NCBI GenBank assembly: GCA_021732285.1
Contig: JAKFVH010000267.1
Location: 1 to 38,770 of the forward strand
Source of the DNA: Reyranella sp.
GTDB lineage: Bacteria > Pseudomonadota > Alphaproteobacteria > Reyranellales > Reyranellaceae
Length of the DNA stretch: 38,770 bases
Direction: 5' to 3'
The translations under genes were made by a program, and so were the position numbers. A model generated the notes under the pieces. The model was not told the DNA's origin, did no database searches, and saw only the letters and a program-made list of their open reading frames with translations. Within the stretch, counting starts at the first letter, position 1; every line of letters starts with the position of its first letter. This document shows positions 23,555-30,585 of the stretch, one piece after another.

Positions 23555-24328
23555 TCATTCCCGTCGGAACTCATACTCGAAGTTCAGTCGATCCCGACAC
23601 ACCGCCAGCGTGTCGCTGACGCGCCGGCAGGTCAGGCTGTTGGGCGGACCGGTCCAGTTCGCCTGCCCCGGATTGCACTGCACGGCAGGCTGCGTCGTGC
23701 CGAGTGTGTTGTCATTGCCGAAGCGCGCGGTGATGGGTGCCGCACAGGTGATGGTACCGGTGGCTGGGCACACCGCAGTCGAGCGCCGCTCGCCACTGCC
23801 ATTGGCGCCGAAGCAGATGCGTCCCGCCTTCACGGCGCACATTTCCGATCGACCGCCGACGCCAATGCTGCCTCGGGTGTCCTGTCCCAGCCGCCAGCAG
23901 CCCTGCAGCATGCCGAGATCCTTCTGCGCCCAGCGATCGGCCGGCAGTGGCGGTGGAGGCGCAGGCGGCGGTGGCGCCTTGGCGACCGGAGGCGGCTTTG
24001 GCGGTTCGACCGGCTTCGGTGGCTCAACGCGCGCGCACTGGGCCACCTTGTTCCTGATGTCCGCCTGGAGTGCCGCAAGCTCGGCCGACAGCTTCTTGCC
24101 GTCAGCCTCGCTGTTGTCGAGCGAGGCCTTCAGGAGCGGCGTGGGATCAGGCGGCGCCTCCGGCGCCGCAGGCGCCGGGGTCTCGAGCATCGACAGGTTT
24201 GTCGACGGCCCGACCGGTGCACAGGCGCGCAGGAACCACGAGGCGATGAGCAGAGCCAGGATCAACAGCAGGCCCATCAGCAGCGCGGCCAGCCAACGTG
24301 GCCAACCGTCCAGGGAACGCGGGGTCAT
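23555..24328 (-). CDS. Hypothetical membrane-anchored cysteine-rich protein
   Basis: A 257-aa protein with one N-terminal transmembrane anchor (about 12-33), a short charged coiled-coil-like stretch (about 65-98) and a proline-rich spacer (102-130, mostly P, K and A). A C-terminal domain of about 120 residues contains eight cysteines (144, 164, 172, 187, 195, 218, 234, 244), enough for four disulfides in the periplasm. The LQGCWRLG and ICFGANGSGERR segments mark that domain. I do not recognise the family. The architecture resembles envelope proteins that reach across the periplasm. It is convergent with the SnoaL-like gene, with 2 bp between stops. Confidence 0.65.
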   Translation of the reverse strand: MTPRSLDGWPRWLAALLMGLLLILALLIASWFLRACAPVGPSTNLSMLETPAPAAPEAPPDPTPLLKASLDNSEADGKKLSAELAALQADIRNKVAQCARVEPPKPVEPPKPPPVAKAPPPPAPPPPLPADRWAQKDLGMLQGCWRLGQDTRGSIGVGGRSEMCAVKAGRICFGANGSGERRSTAVCPATGTITCAAPITARFGNDNTLGTTQPAVQCNPGQANWTGPPNSLTCRRVSDTLAVCRDRLNFEYEFRRE

Positions 24329-24386
24329 TGCTCAAACGGTTTGCTTCCGCCGAGCTTACACCTTCCGCTCGCGCGGGCGGCAGTGA

Positions 24387-25016
24387 TCAATCTGCGGCGT
24401 TGGCCTTCTTTGGCCCTTCGGCTGCCGGAAAGATGACGCGATCGTCTGTGCGGCAGTAGCGGTCGGCGAACATGCGGCCGACCGGATGGTACTTGTCCAT
24501 GTACACGCGCATGGCCTTGGGATCCCACAGCTCGTCGCGGATGTGGAAGCGCAAGCCCTCGCCGATGATGAGCTGGCGGTCGTCCTTGACGTTGATCACC
24601 TGCCAGGTCTTGCACTCCAGCGCCCACGGCGCGTCGGCAAGACGCGGCGGCTTGATGTCGACCGAGGGTGCCAGTCCCAGGCCGAGATAGTCCGGCTCGC
24701 CGATGTCCGGCGGGAAGTCGCCGCTGGAATCGTGCATGGCGCGCGCCATTGGCTCGTCGGTCAGGTTCACGACGAACTGGCCGGTGCGCTGGATGTTGTT
24801 CCAGGTGTCCTTGAGGCGCCCGTCCGGCCGCTTGTTGATGGCGAACATCACGAGCGGCGGATCCTCGGCGAAGACGTTGAAAAAGCTGAACGGCGCGGCG
24901 TTGACCGTCCCCGTCGGCCCGATTGTCGTCACCCAGGCGATCGGCCGCGGCAGCACGAACGAGATCAGGAGCTTGTAGCGTTCGTGATCGCTCACGTCGG
25001 AGACGGCGTATTGCAT
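24387..25016 (-). CDS. Flavin reductase-like (FMN split-barrel) protein
   Basis: A 209-aa member of the flavin-reductase-like domain family. The RPIAWVTTIGPTG (24-36) and NAAPFSFFNVF (39-49) segments form the FMN-binding split barrel, and GQFVVNLTDE is the usual third strand. Such proteins supply reduced flavin to a monooxygenase or act as small oxidoreductases; no partner monooxygenase is in the window. It is 21 bp downstream of the carbamoylase gene on the same strand, so probably the last gene of that operon. GAGG lies 6 nt before the ATG. Confidence 0.85.
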   Translation of the reverse strand: MQYAVSDVSDHERYKLLISFVLPRPIAWVTTIGPTGTVNAAPFSFFNVFAEDPPLVMFAINKRPDGRLKDTWNNIQRTGQFVVNLTDEPMARAMHDSSGDFPPDIGEPDYLGLGLAPSVDIKPPRLADAPWALECKTWQVINVKDDRQLIIGEGLRFHIRDELWDPKAMRVYMDKYHPVGRMFADRYCRTDDRVIFPAAEGPKKANAAD

Positions 25017-25037
25017 ATGGGACCTCAGTTACCCGGC

Positions 25038-25988
25038 TCAGTTACTGGGCTCGACCTTAACGCCGGTGCGCTCGACGATCAGCTTGTAATGCTCCGGCCG
25101 GCGGTGCTTGGCGAAATTGAAAGTCGTGTTGCGGATGTATTCGCCGAGTTCCATGTCGCAGTCGTAGGAGACGACCTCGTCCTTCTCGGTGTTCGACTTG
25201 GCGACGATCTCGCCGGTCGGCGCCACGATGGCCGTGCCGCCGTGCAGCCAGAAGCCGTCCTCCTTGCCCGCCTTGGCGGTGGCCACGACCCAGATGCCGT
25301 TCTGGTAGGCCGCCGCCTGGATCGAGAGGTTGTGGTGGAACACGCGCAGATAGGGCGGCTCCTTGGGCGCATAGACGTTGTCGGTCGGCGTGTTGTAGCC
25401 CAGCACCACCATCTCGGCGCCCTTCAGCCCCATGACGCGGAACGTCTCGGGCCAGCGCCGGTCGTTGCAGATGCATTGCCCGACGATGATGTCGTCCTTG
25501 AACATCTTCCAGACGTTGAAGCCCAGGTCGCCGACCTCGAAGTACTTCTTCTCGAGATGCTGATAAGGCGCGGCAGGCCGATGCTCGGCATGGCCCGGCA
25601 GATGGACCTTGCGATACTTGCCGATGGTGCGGCCATCCGGCCCGACCAGGATCGAGGTATTGAAGCGGTGGGTCTTCCCCTCCTCCTCGGTGAGCTCGGC
25701 ATAGCCCAGGTAGAAGCCGATGCCCTTGGAGCGTGCCAGCTCGAACAGCGGCAGCGTCTCGGGGCTCGGCATCTGCGCCTCGAAATACTTGTCGACCTCG
25801 GCCTGGTCCTCCATCCACCACCGTGGGAAGAAGGTGGTGAGGGCGAGTTCGGGGAACACCACGAACTTCGAGCCGCGCGAATCGGCTTCCTTCAACATCT
25901 CTACCAGCCGATTGACCACGCTCTTGCGGCTGTCGGCGCGGTTGATGGGGCCAAGCTGGGCAGCGGAGACTTTTAGACGACGGGACAT
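25038..25988 (-). CDS. N-carbamoyl-D-amino-acid amidohydrolase (nitrilase superfamily)
   Basis: A 316-aa cytoplasmic amidohydrolase that releases a D-amino acid, CO2 and ammonia from N-carbamoyl-D-amino acids. The nitrilase triad is E47 (FPELAL), K127 (KYRKVHLPG) and C174 (CICNDRRWPE). The NDRRWPE stretch and the numbering E47/K127 are very close to Agrobacterium D-carbamoylase. GAGGAA precedes the ATG. Length (about 304-316 aa) fits. It belongs with the D-hydantoinase at 27484 and racemase at 22451, though HigBA and DinB separate it from the hydantoinase. Confidence 0.9.
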   Translation of the reverse strand: MSRRLKVSAAQLGPINRADSRKSVVNRLVEMLKEADSRGSKFVVFPELALTTFFPRWWMEDQAEVDKYFEAQMPSPETLPLFELARSKGIGFYLGYAELTEEEGKTHRFNTSILVGPDGRTIGKYRKVHLPGHAEHRPAAPYQHLEKKYFEVGDLGFNVWKMFKDDIIVGQCICNDRRWPETFRVMGLKGAEMVVLGYNTPTDNVYAPKEPPYLRVFHHNLSIQAAAYQNGIWVVATAKAGKEDGFWLHGGTAIVAPTGEIVAKSNTEKDEVVSYDCDMELGEYIRNTTFNFAKHRRPEHYKLIVERTGVKVEPSN

Positions 25989-26270
25989 CACCAATTCCTC
26001 GTTCCATAAGGTCGATCGGCAAAGCGATCCACTAGGCCGACCTGACGGACATGCGATGGTTGCCTCGGCCTTGGCCGGTTCCGTTTGAGCCAAACCATGA
26101 AAGAACCAATTCTCGGCACGACCCGACCGCGATCGCCACTGCTCGCCATTACAAGCGACTGCAAGTAGGTGTCCACAACCTTCGAATCCAGATATCGCAG
26201 CCGGACATTAGACAGTGGCCCGAGCGGATTGTTGGTGAGAAGACGCCGCATCTGTCGAGTCAGCCAGATC
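25989..26270. other. 282-bp gap with a possible vestigial reading frame
   Basis: There is no confident gene here. On the minus strand an open frame from about 26230 down to 25988 encodes a protein-like stretch (RLRYLDSKVVDTYLQSL, then VVPRIGSFMVWLKRN) with no start outside the antitoxin gene and lower third-position GC than neighbours. It may be debris from insertion of the HigBA module, or chance. It must also hold the promoter of the carbamoylase gene if that is not read from upstream. Confidence 0.3.
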
Positions 26271-26582
26271 CTATGCGACTTCCAACGTCGGGATGGCTTT
26301 GATTTCTTCGCCAAGCGCCAGCTCGGCGCGCCGCAAATCGTAGCGCTTCTGCAGATTAAGCCAAAGATCAGGGCCGTTTCCGCACAACTTTCCGAGTCGC
26401 AGCGCCATCATTGGAGTGACCGGCTGCCTCTCCTCGAGAATGTCATAAAGCGTCTGACGCGACACGCCGAGCAGCTTGGCTATTTCGGTCTTTGGCCGTT
26501 CCAGCGCCGGTAAAATCTCCTCGCGCAGAAGTTCGCCGGGATGCATGGGTGGCAAGCCGCGCTTCGGAAATTTCCTCGCCAT
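26271..26582 (-). CDS. higA: HigA-type antitoxin (XRE family)
   Basis: A 103-aa DNA-binding antitoxin. The conserved start PPMHPGELLREE is the VapI/HigA hallmark, followed by a helix-turn-helix (about 31-55, TEIAKLLGVSRQTLYDIL) and the NGPDLWLNLQKRYDL segment. It would neutralise the upstream HigB toxin and repress the shared promoter. It starts 11 bp after the toxin stop, in the usual higBA (toxin-first) order. ATG 26582 is chosen because the family start follows it. Confidence 0.92.
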   Translation of the reverse strand: MARKFPKRGLPPMHPGELLREEILPALERPKTEIAKLLGVSRQTLYDILEERQPVTPMMALRLGKLCGNGPDLWLNLQKRYDLRRAELALGEEIKAIPTLEVA

Positions 26583-26593
26583 CAGACCTCTCC

Positions 26594-26872
26594 TCAATGA
26601 TAGTCTTCCAGATCGACGTCGATTGCGTCGTCCTCCGACCATCCGAATGTGATCCGCCAATTTCCGCTTGCATTGACCGCATAGCGACCTCTGTCGCGGC
26701 CGACGAGCGCGTGAAAGCGGAAACCCGGCAGGTTCATGTCCTCAGGCCTTGATGCGTCGTCAAGTGCGCGCAGAATATTGGCAACGCGCCTCGTATTCTG
26801 CACGCTGAGCCGCCGGCCATCGCCGGTGGCGAAGAAATGCTCCAGGCCTTTGTTCCTGAACGATCGAATCAC
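26594..26872 (-). CDS. higB: HigB/RelE-family toxin
   Basis: A 92-aa ribosome-dependent mRNA interferase candidate. The HigB signature is complete: MIRSFRNKGLEHFF, PEDMNLPGFRFHAL, then GNWRITF and a terminal DLEDYH. Start is a GTG at 26872. There is no Shine-Dalgarno upstream; the -10 box is only 5 bp before the GTG, so the message is probably leaderless. Lower GC third positions than the surrounding catabolic genes suggest horizontal arrival. It is followed by HigA. Confidence 0.92.
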   Translation of the reverse strand: MIRSFRNKGLEHFFATGDGRRLSVQNTRRVANILRALDDASRPEDMNLPGFRFHALVGRDRGRYAVNASGNWRITFGWSEDDAIDVDLEDYH

Positions 26873-26877
26873 GCCGC

Positions 26878-26906
26878 AATGTAAGGCAACACCTTACAAT
26901 CGTCAA
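26878..26906 (-). promoter_or_regulatory. higBA promoter
   Basis: Read on the minus strand: TTGACG (26906-26901), a 17-bp spacer, then TACATT (26883-26878), close to sigma-70 consensus with ideal spacing. Transcription would begin about 26870-26872, at the GTG start codon itself. Start and promoter are inferred from sequence only. Confidence 0.7.
26880..26898. promoter_or_regulatory. Probable HigA operator (TGTAAGG-N5-CCTTACA)
   Basis: A perfect 7-bp inverted repeat, TGTAAGG CAACA CCTTACA, lies in the spacer and overlaps the -10 box of the higBA promoter. Size and place fit autorepression by a dimeric XRE antitoxin such as HigA. No second copy is seen nearby. Confidence 0.75.
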
Positions 26907-26986
26907 GGATCGTTCGAAGCAGCGGCTTGGCCAAATTCGGTGGCGCGCAACGCATGCCCACGATCTTCGGCCCAGACTTGAAGCCA

Positions 26987-27484
26987 TTAGGCTGGCATCA
27001 TCGGCAGGTCCGTATCCGCGGGTTTTCTGCCTGCCTGGGTCAACATGCAATGCACCTGCCCGCGATGGTGGGTCTGATGATTGAAGAAATGCGACACGAG
27101 CAGCCAGCGTGGCTGCGTCATCTGCCGTCCCAGGCTTGGTGAAAAATGAGTGTGGGTGCCAGCCAGCCAATCTGCGGTAATGGCGTCCGACCATCCCACG
27201 ATCTCGGCGTCGAAATCGCGGCGCCGAATCTTGAGAGACATCCATTCGCGATATTGCGTGGCCAGCTCCGCCATGGGCACCGGCGGCGGTGTATCGCGAA
27301 AACGGCTCATCCAGATCTGATCGGCCCACAGGAGATGGCACATCGTCCTATGGACCGAACCAAAAAAGGCGCCGCGCTCGCGATGGCGTTCTTCGTCGGT
27401 AAGGCCTTCAGCGGCGCCATAAAGGTTCTCGTTCTGCCAACGATTGTAGCGGGCCATGCGCCGCACAAAGTCGACACCGATCAT
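26987..27484 (-). CDS. DinB-family protein
   Basis: A 165-aa DinB/YfiT four-helix-bundle protein. Three histidines in the usual metal-site places are H50 (SVHRTMCHLLWAD), H136 and H140 (SHFFNHQTHHRGQ). Many such proteins are metal-dependent hydrolases or thiol transferases. The ATG overlaps the hydantoinase stop by one base (TGATG), so translation of the two is coupled. A role alongside hydantoin metabolism is inference from this coupling only. Confidence 0.88.
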   Translation of the reverse strand: MIGVDFVRRMARYNRWQNENLYGAAEGLTDEERHRERGAFFGSVHRTMCHLLWADQIWMSRFRDTPPPVPMAELATQYREWMSLKIRRRDFDAEIVGWSDAITADWLAGTHTHFSPSLGRQMTQPRWLLVSHFFNHQTHHRGQVHCMLTQAGRKPADTDLPMMPA

Positions 27485-28953
27485 CAGAACAGCGGCTTGG
27501 CGCCGAAGCGCGACATCGACTGCAGCTCGGGCGCGGTCTGGCCCTGCGGCTTGGCCGAATCCGGCGAGGCACAGGGCAGGAACTGGCCGGAGCCGCGCGC
27601 CGCGTTGAGCTTGCCGTCCTCGACCACGATGCGCCCGCGGCTTACCACAGTGATCGGCCAGCCCTTGATCTGGCGGCCCTCGTAGGGGCTGTAGCCGACA
27701 TTGTCGTGCAGGTCCTTCCAGCGGATCGTCACGTCCTTGTCGGCGTCCCAGATCGCGAAGTCGGCGTCGGAGCCGACGGCGATCGTGCCCTTCTTGGGAT
27801 AGAGGCCGTAGAGCTTGGCGTGGTTGGCCGAGGTCAATGCCACGAACTGCTGCAGGGTGATGCGGCCCTTCTGGACGCCCTCGGAGAACAGGATCGGCAA
27901 GCGGATTTCCAGCCCCGGCACACCGTTGGCCATCTCCTTGAAGGTCGTCTTGTCGCCTTTGGGTATCTTGCCCTTCTCGTTGAACTGATAGGGCGCGTGG
28001 TCGGAGGAGAAGGTCTGGAAGGTGCCGTCCTTCAGCGCGGCCCACACCGCCTCCTGCGCCTCCGAATCGCGCGGCGGCGGGCTGCAGCACCACATGGCGC
28101 CTTCGACGCCCGGCTTGTCCATGTCGTCGGCGGTGAGTGCGATGTACTGCGGGCAGGTCTCGCCAAAGATTTTTAGGCCCTTCTTCTGCGCCTGGCGCAG
28201 CGTCTCAATGGCCTCGACCTCCGACATGTGCACCAGGAGCAGCGGTGCATCGACCAGCCGGGCCAGCGAGATTGCCCGATTGGTCGCCTCGGCTTCCGCC
28301 ACCCGAGCATGGGCGATGGCGTGGAACTTGGGTGCGACATGGCCCTGATCGACCAGGTGATGGGCCAGCCACTGGATCATGTCGTGGTTCTCGGCATGCA
28401 CCATGACCAGCGCGCCGTCGCGCCGCGCCAGGGCGAGGATGTCGAGGATCTGGTAGTCGCTGACCTTCATCGCATCGTAGGTCATGTAGATCTTGAACGA
28501 CGTGTAGCCGTCCTTGATCAGCGCCGGCAGCTCCTGGCCCAACACCTGCTGGGTGGGATCGGTGACGATGAGATGGAAGGCGTAGTCGATCACGGCCTTG
28601 GGTGTCGCCGCCTCGTGGTAGTCCTTCACCACCTGGCGCAGCGACATGCCGCGATGCTGGGCGGCGAAGGGAATCACCGTCGTCGTGCCGCCGAACGCCG
28701 CCGAGACGGTGCCGGTATAGAAATCGTCGGCGCACATGATGCCAAAGCCTGAGCGCTGCTCGATATGGCAGTGGCTGTCGACGCCCCCCGGCAGCACGAA
28801 TTTGCCCGCTGCATCGATCTCACGCGTGGCCGTGCCCTTCACGTCGGCGCCCAAAGCGGCAACTTTGCCGTCCTTGACGGCGATGTCGCCTTCGCTCTGG
28901 CGCTCGGCGGTGACGATCTTGGCGTTGCGGACGATCAGGTCGTAGTCAGGCAT
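27484..28953 (-). CDS. Dihydropyrimidinase/D-hydantoinase
   Basis: A 489-aa cytoplasmic cyclic amidohydrolase. The binuclear metal site is complete: H61 and H63 (DSHCHIE), carboxylatable K154 (YTSFKIYMTYD), H186 (MVHAENHD), H242 (LVHMSE) and D318 (SSDHAPY). It opens dihydropyrimidines or 5-substituted hydantoins to N-carbamoyl amino acids, which the product at 25038 would then cleave. The C-terminal tail after KGWPITVVSRGRIVVEDG is somewhat long. First gene of the minus-strand series hydantoinase, DinB, higBA, carbamoylase, flavin reductase. It diverges from the thioesterase gene by 60 bp. Confidence 0.93.
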   Translation of the reverse strand: MPDYDLIVRNAKIVTAERQSEGDIAVKDGKVAALGADVKGTATREIDAAGKFVLPGGVDSHCHIEQRSGFGIMCADDFYTGTVSAAFGGTTTVIPFAAQHRGMSLRQVVKDYHEAATPKAVIDYAFHLIVTDPTQQVLGQELPALIKDGYTSFKIYMTYDAMKVSDYQILDILALARRDGALVMVHAENHDMIQWLAHHLVDQGHVAPKFHAIAHARVAEAEATNRAISLARLVDAPLLLVHMSEVEAIETLRQAQKKGLKIFGETCPQYIALTADDMDKPGVEGAMWCCSPPPRDSEAQEAVWAALKDGTFQTFSSDHAPYQFNEKGKIPKGDKTTFKEMANGVPGLEIRLPILFSEGVQKGRITLQQFVALTSANHAKLYGLYPKKGTIAVGSDADFAIWDADKDVTIRWKDLHDNVGYSPYEGRQIKGWPITVVSRGRIVVEDGKLNAARGSGQFLPCASPDSAKPQGQTAPELQSMSRFGAKPLF

Positions 28954-29013
28954 TCTCTACTCTCGAACATCGTTGCATCCTATCCGTGATCGGCGCCCTT
29001 CGGGAGGAAAACC

Positions 29014-29469
29014 TTGGACGACAATTCAGCCCACACAACCTGGGCCACTCAGCGGCTCGACGCCTTGATACGAAAAGAGGTGGAGCCGCCGCTGGTCATC
29101 CAGACTCTTCGCCTAGGGACTCTCGACGAATGGGAACCAGGCTGGGCAAAGAAGACATGGCATCCACAGCCCGACCTCCTGAACGTCGATGGATCGTTGT
29201 TCGGCGGCTACATCGCGGCACTCGCCGACCAGATCATGGCCTTCGCCGCCATGACCGTCCTTCCCGGCGACATGTCGATGAGAACGCTCAACCTGTCCCT
29301 GACATTTCTCCGCGTCGGCAAGGCCGAGCCCGTCACCGTCCTGGGAAAGGTGAGGTCTCAAACCAAGCAGATCATCGCCACGCGCGCCGAGCTCAGCCGA
29401 CCCGATGGCACCTTGATTGCAGAAGCGACGGCTCAGCAGATCCTCCAGCCATATCGGCTGCCGCAATGA
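29014..29469 (+). CDS. Hotdog-fold thioesterase (PaaI-like)
   Basis: A 151-aa hotdog-fold protein. The central helix motif LFGGYIAALADQIMAFAAM (62-80) has the acidic D72 in the usual catalytic place of PaaI-type thioesterases, and LSLTFLRVGK forms the next strand. The start is TTG at 29014, preceded by GGGAGGA at ideal spacing; no ATG or GTG is available. It would hydrolyse an acyl-CoA. It converges on the DapA-family gene. Confidence 0.8.
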   Translation: MDDNSAHTTWATQRLDALIRKEVEPPLVIQTLRLGTLDEWEPGWAKKTWHPQPDLLNVDGSLFGGYIAALADQIMAFAAMTVLPGDMSMRTLNLSLTFLRVGKAEPVTVLGKVRSQTKQIIATRAELSRPDGTLIAEATAQQILQPYRLPQ

Positions 29470-29484
29470 CCCCTCGTAAAGCGG

Positions 29485-30444
29485 CTATTCGGCTGCCAGT
29501 CTCCCCGCGCGGCCAACGGCAGCGAGGCGCCGCTCAAGTCGCGCGATCAGATTGTCGAGCTCGGCGCGATCGGTCGGCGTGAGCGAGCTGCCCGGGGCAC
29601 GCTGGCGCGGGCTCTTGATGGCGCCACGGCGGAACAGCACTTCCTTGCGCAGCGCCAGCCCGATGCCGAGTTGCTGCTCGTGGCGGACCAGCGGCAGGTA
29701 GATGTCGAACAGGTCCTCCGCCTCTTCCATCTTGCCCTTGGCGGCAAGGTCGCAGACCTGCACCAGCATCTCCGGCCAGGCGAAGCCGGTCATGGCGCCG
29801 TCGGCGCCGCGGCGCAGCTCCTGCGGCAGGTAGAGGCCGCCATTGCCGACCAGGATCGAGACGCGCCGGCGACCCGGCTTCTTCTCGCCTTCGCGCACGC
29901 GCGTGAGCTTGGCGAGGCCCGGCCAATCCTCATGCTTCAGCATGACGAGCTGCCTAAAATCGTCGACCAGGCGCTCGAACACCGGCGGCGCGAGATAGAC
30001 TCCCGTGCTCTGCGGGTAGTCCTGGTAGACCACGGGAATGTCCGGCCCGAGTTCTTTGAAGACCTGGGCGAAGTAATTGTAGACGCCCTCGTCGCCCTTC
30101 AAGCCTTGCGGCGGCGCCACCATCACGCCCGATGCGCCCGCGATCATGGCCTCGTGCGACAGTCGGCGGACATTCTCGAGGCCGGCGTGGCTCACGCCGA
30201 CGATGATCTGTCGGCCTTGCGCGCGACGCACGACGCGCTCAACGACCGACAGTGACTCCTCGCCGGTGAGCTTGGGCGCCTCGCCCATGATGCCCAAAAG
30301 GGTGAATCCCGTTACACCGCAGCCCAAATAAAAATCGGTCAGCGAATCGACGCTGTTGAGATCGAGCGCGCCCTCGTCGGTGAACGGCGTGGCGGCGATG
30401 ATGAAAACGCCTTTCGCCTGTTCGGTCAGTTTTCCTGCGGACAT
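29485..30444 (-). CDS. Dihydrodipicolinate synthase (DapA)-family aldolase
   Basis: A 319-aa TIM-barrel Schiff-base aldolase or dehydratase. The Schiff-base lysine is K170 (LVMLKHEDWP), the conserved tyrosine Y140 (VVYQDYP), and GIMGEAPKLT (51-60) replaces the canonical G-x-x-GE loop. The basic insert around GEKKPGRRRVS and a long C-terminal tail set it apart from true DapA, so it is likely a catabolic relative acting on a keto acid. GGAG precedes the ATG. It diverges from the amidohydrolase gene, with 141 bp between starts. Confidence 0.88.
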   Translation of the reverse strand: MSAGKLTEQAKGVFIIAATPFTDEGALDLNSVDSLTDFYLGCGVTGFTLLGIMGEAPKLTGEESLSVVERVVRRAQGRQIIVGVSHAGLENVRRLSHEAMIAGASGVMVAPPQGLKGDEGVYNYFAQVFKELGPDIPVVYQDYPQSTGVYLAPPVFERLVDDFRQLVMLKHEDWPGLAKLTRVREGEKKPGRRRVSILVGNGGLYLPQELRRGADGAMTGFAWPEMLVQVCDLAAKGKMEEAEDLFDIYLPLVRHEQQLGIGLALRKEVLFRRGAIKSPRQRAPGSSLTPTDRAELDNLIARLERRLAAVGRAGRLAAE

Positions 30445-30585
30445 GTCTCACGCTCCTCGGCGCATTTCTTGCAGCGATCATGCCATCGGCGCGGTGCTTG
30501 TCGAGCGCTGCCGCGTCGGTCAGTGTTCTAGCCTGCGCAAGCGGCGGACTCAAAACGAAGACACCGACCAACGGAACAAATCCCC

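Noticed and set aside
27706..28176. Plus-strand open frame opposite the hydantoinase
   Set aside because: Shadow of the binuclear metal enzyme, with no start signal.
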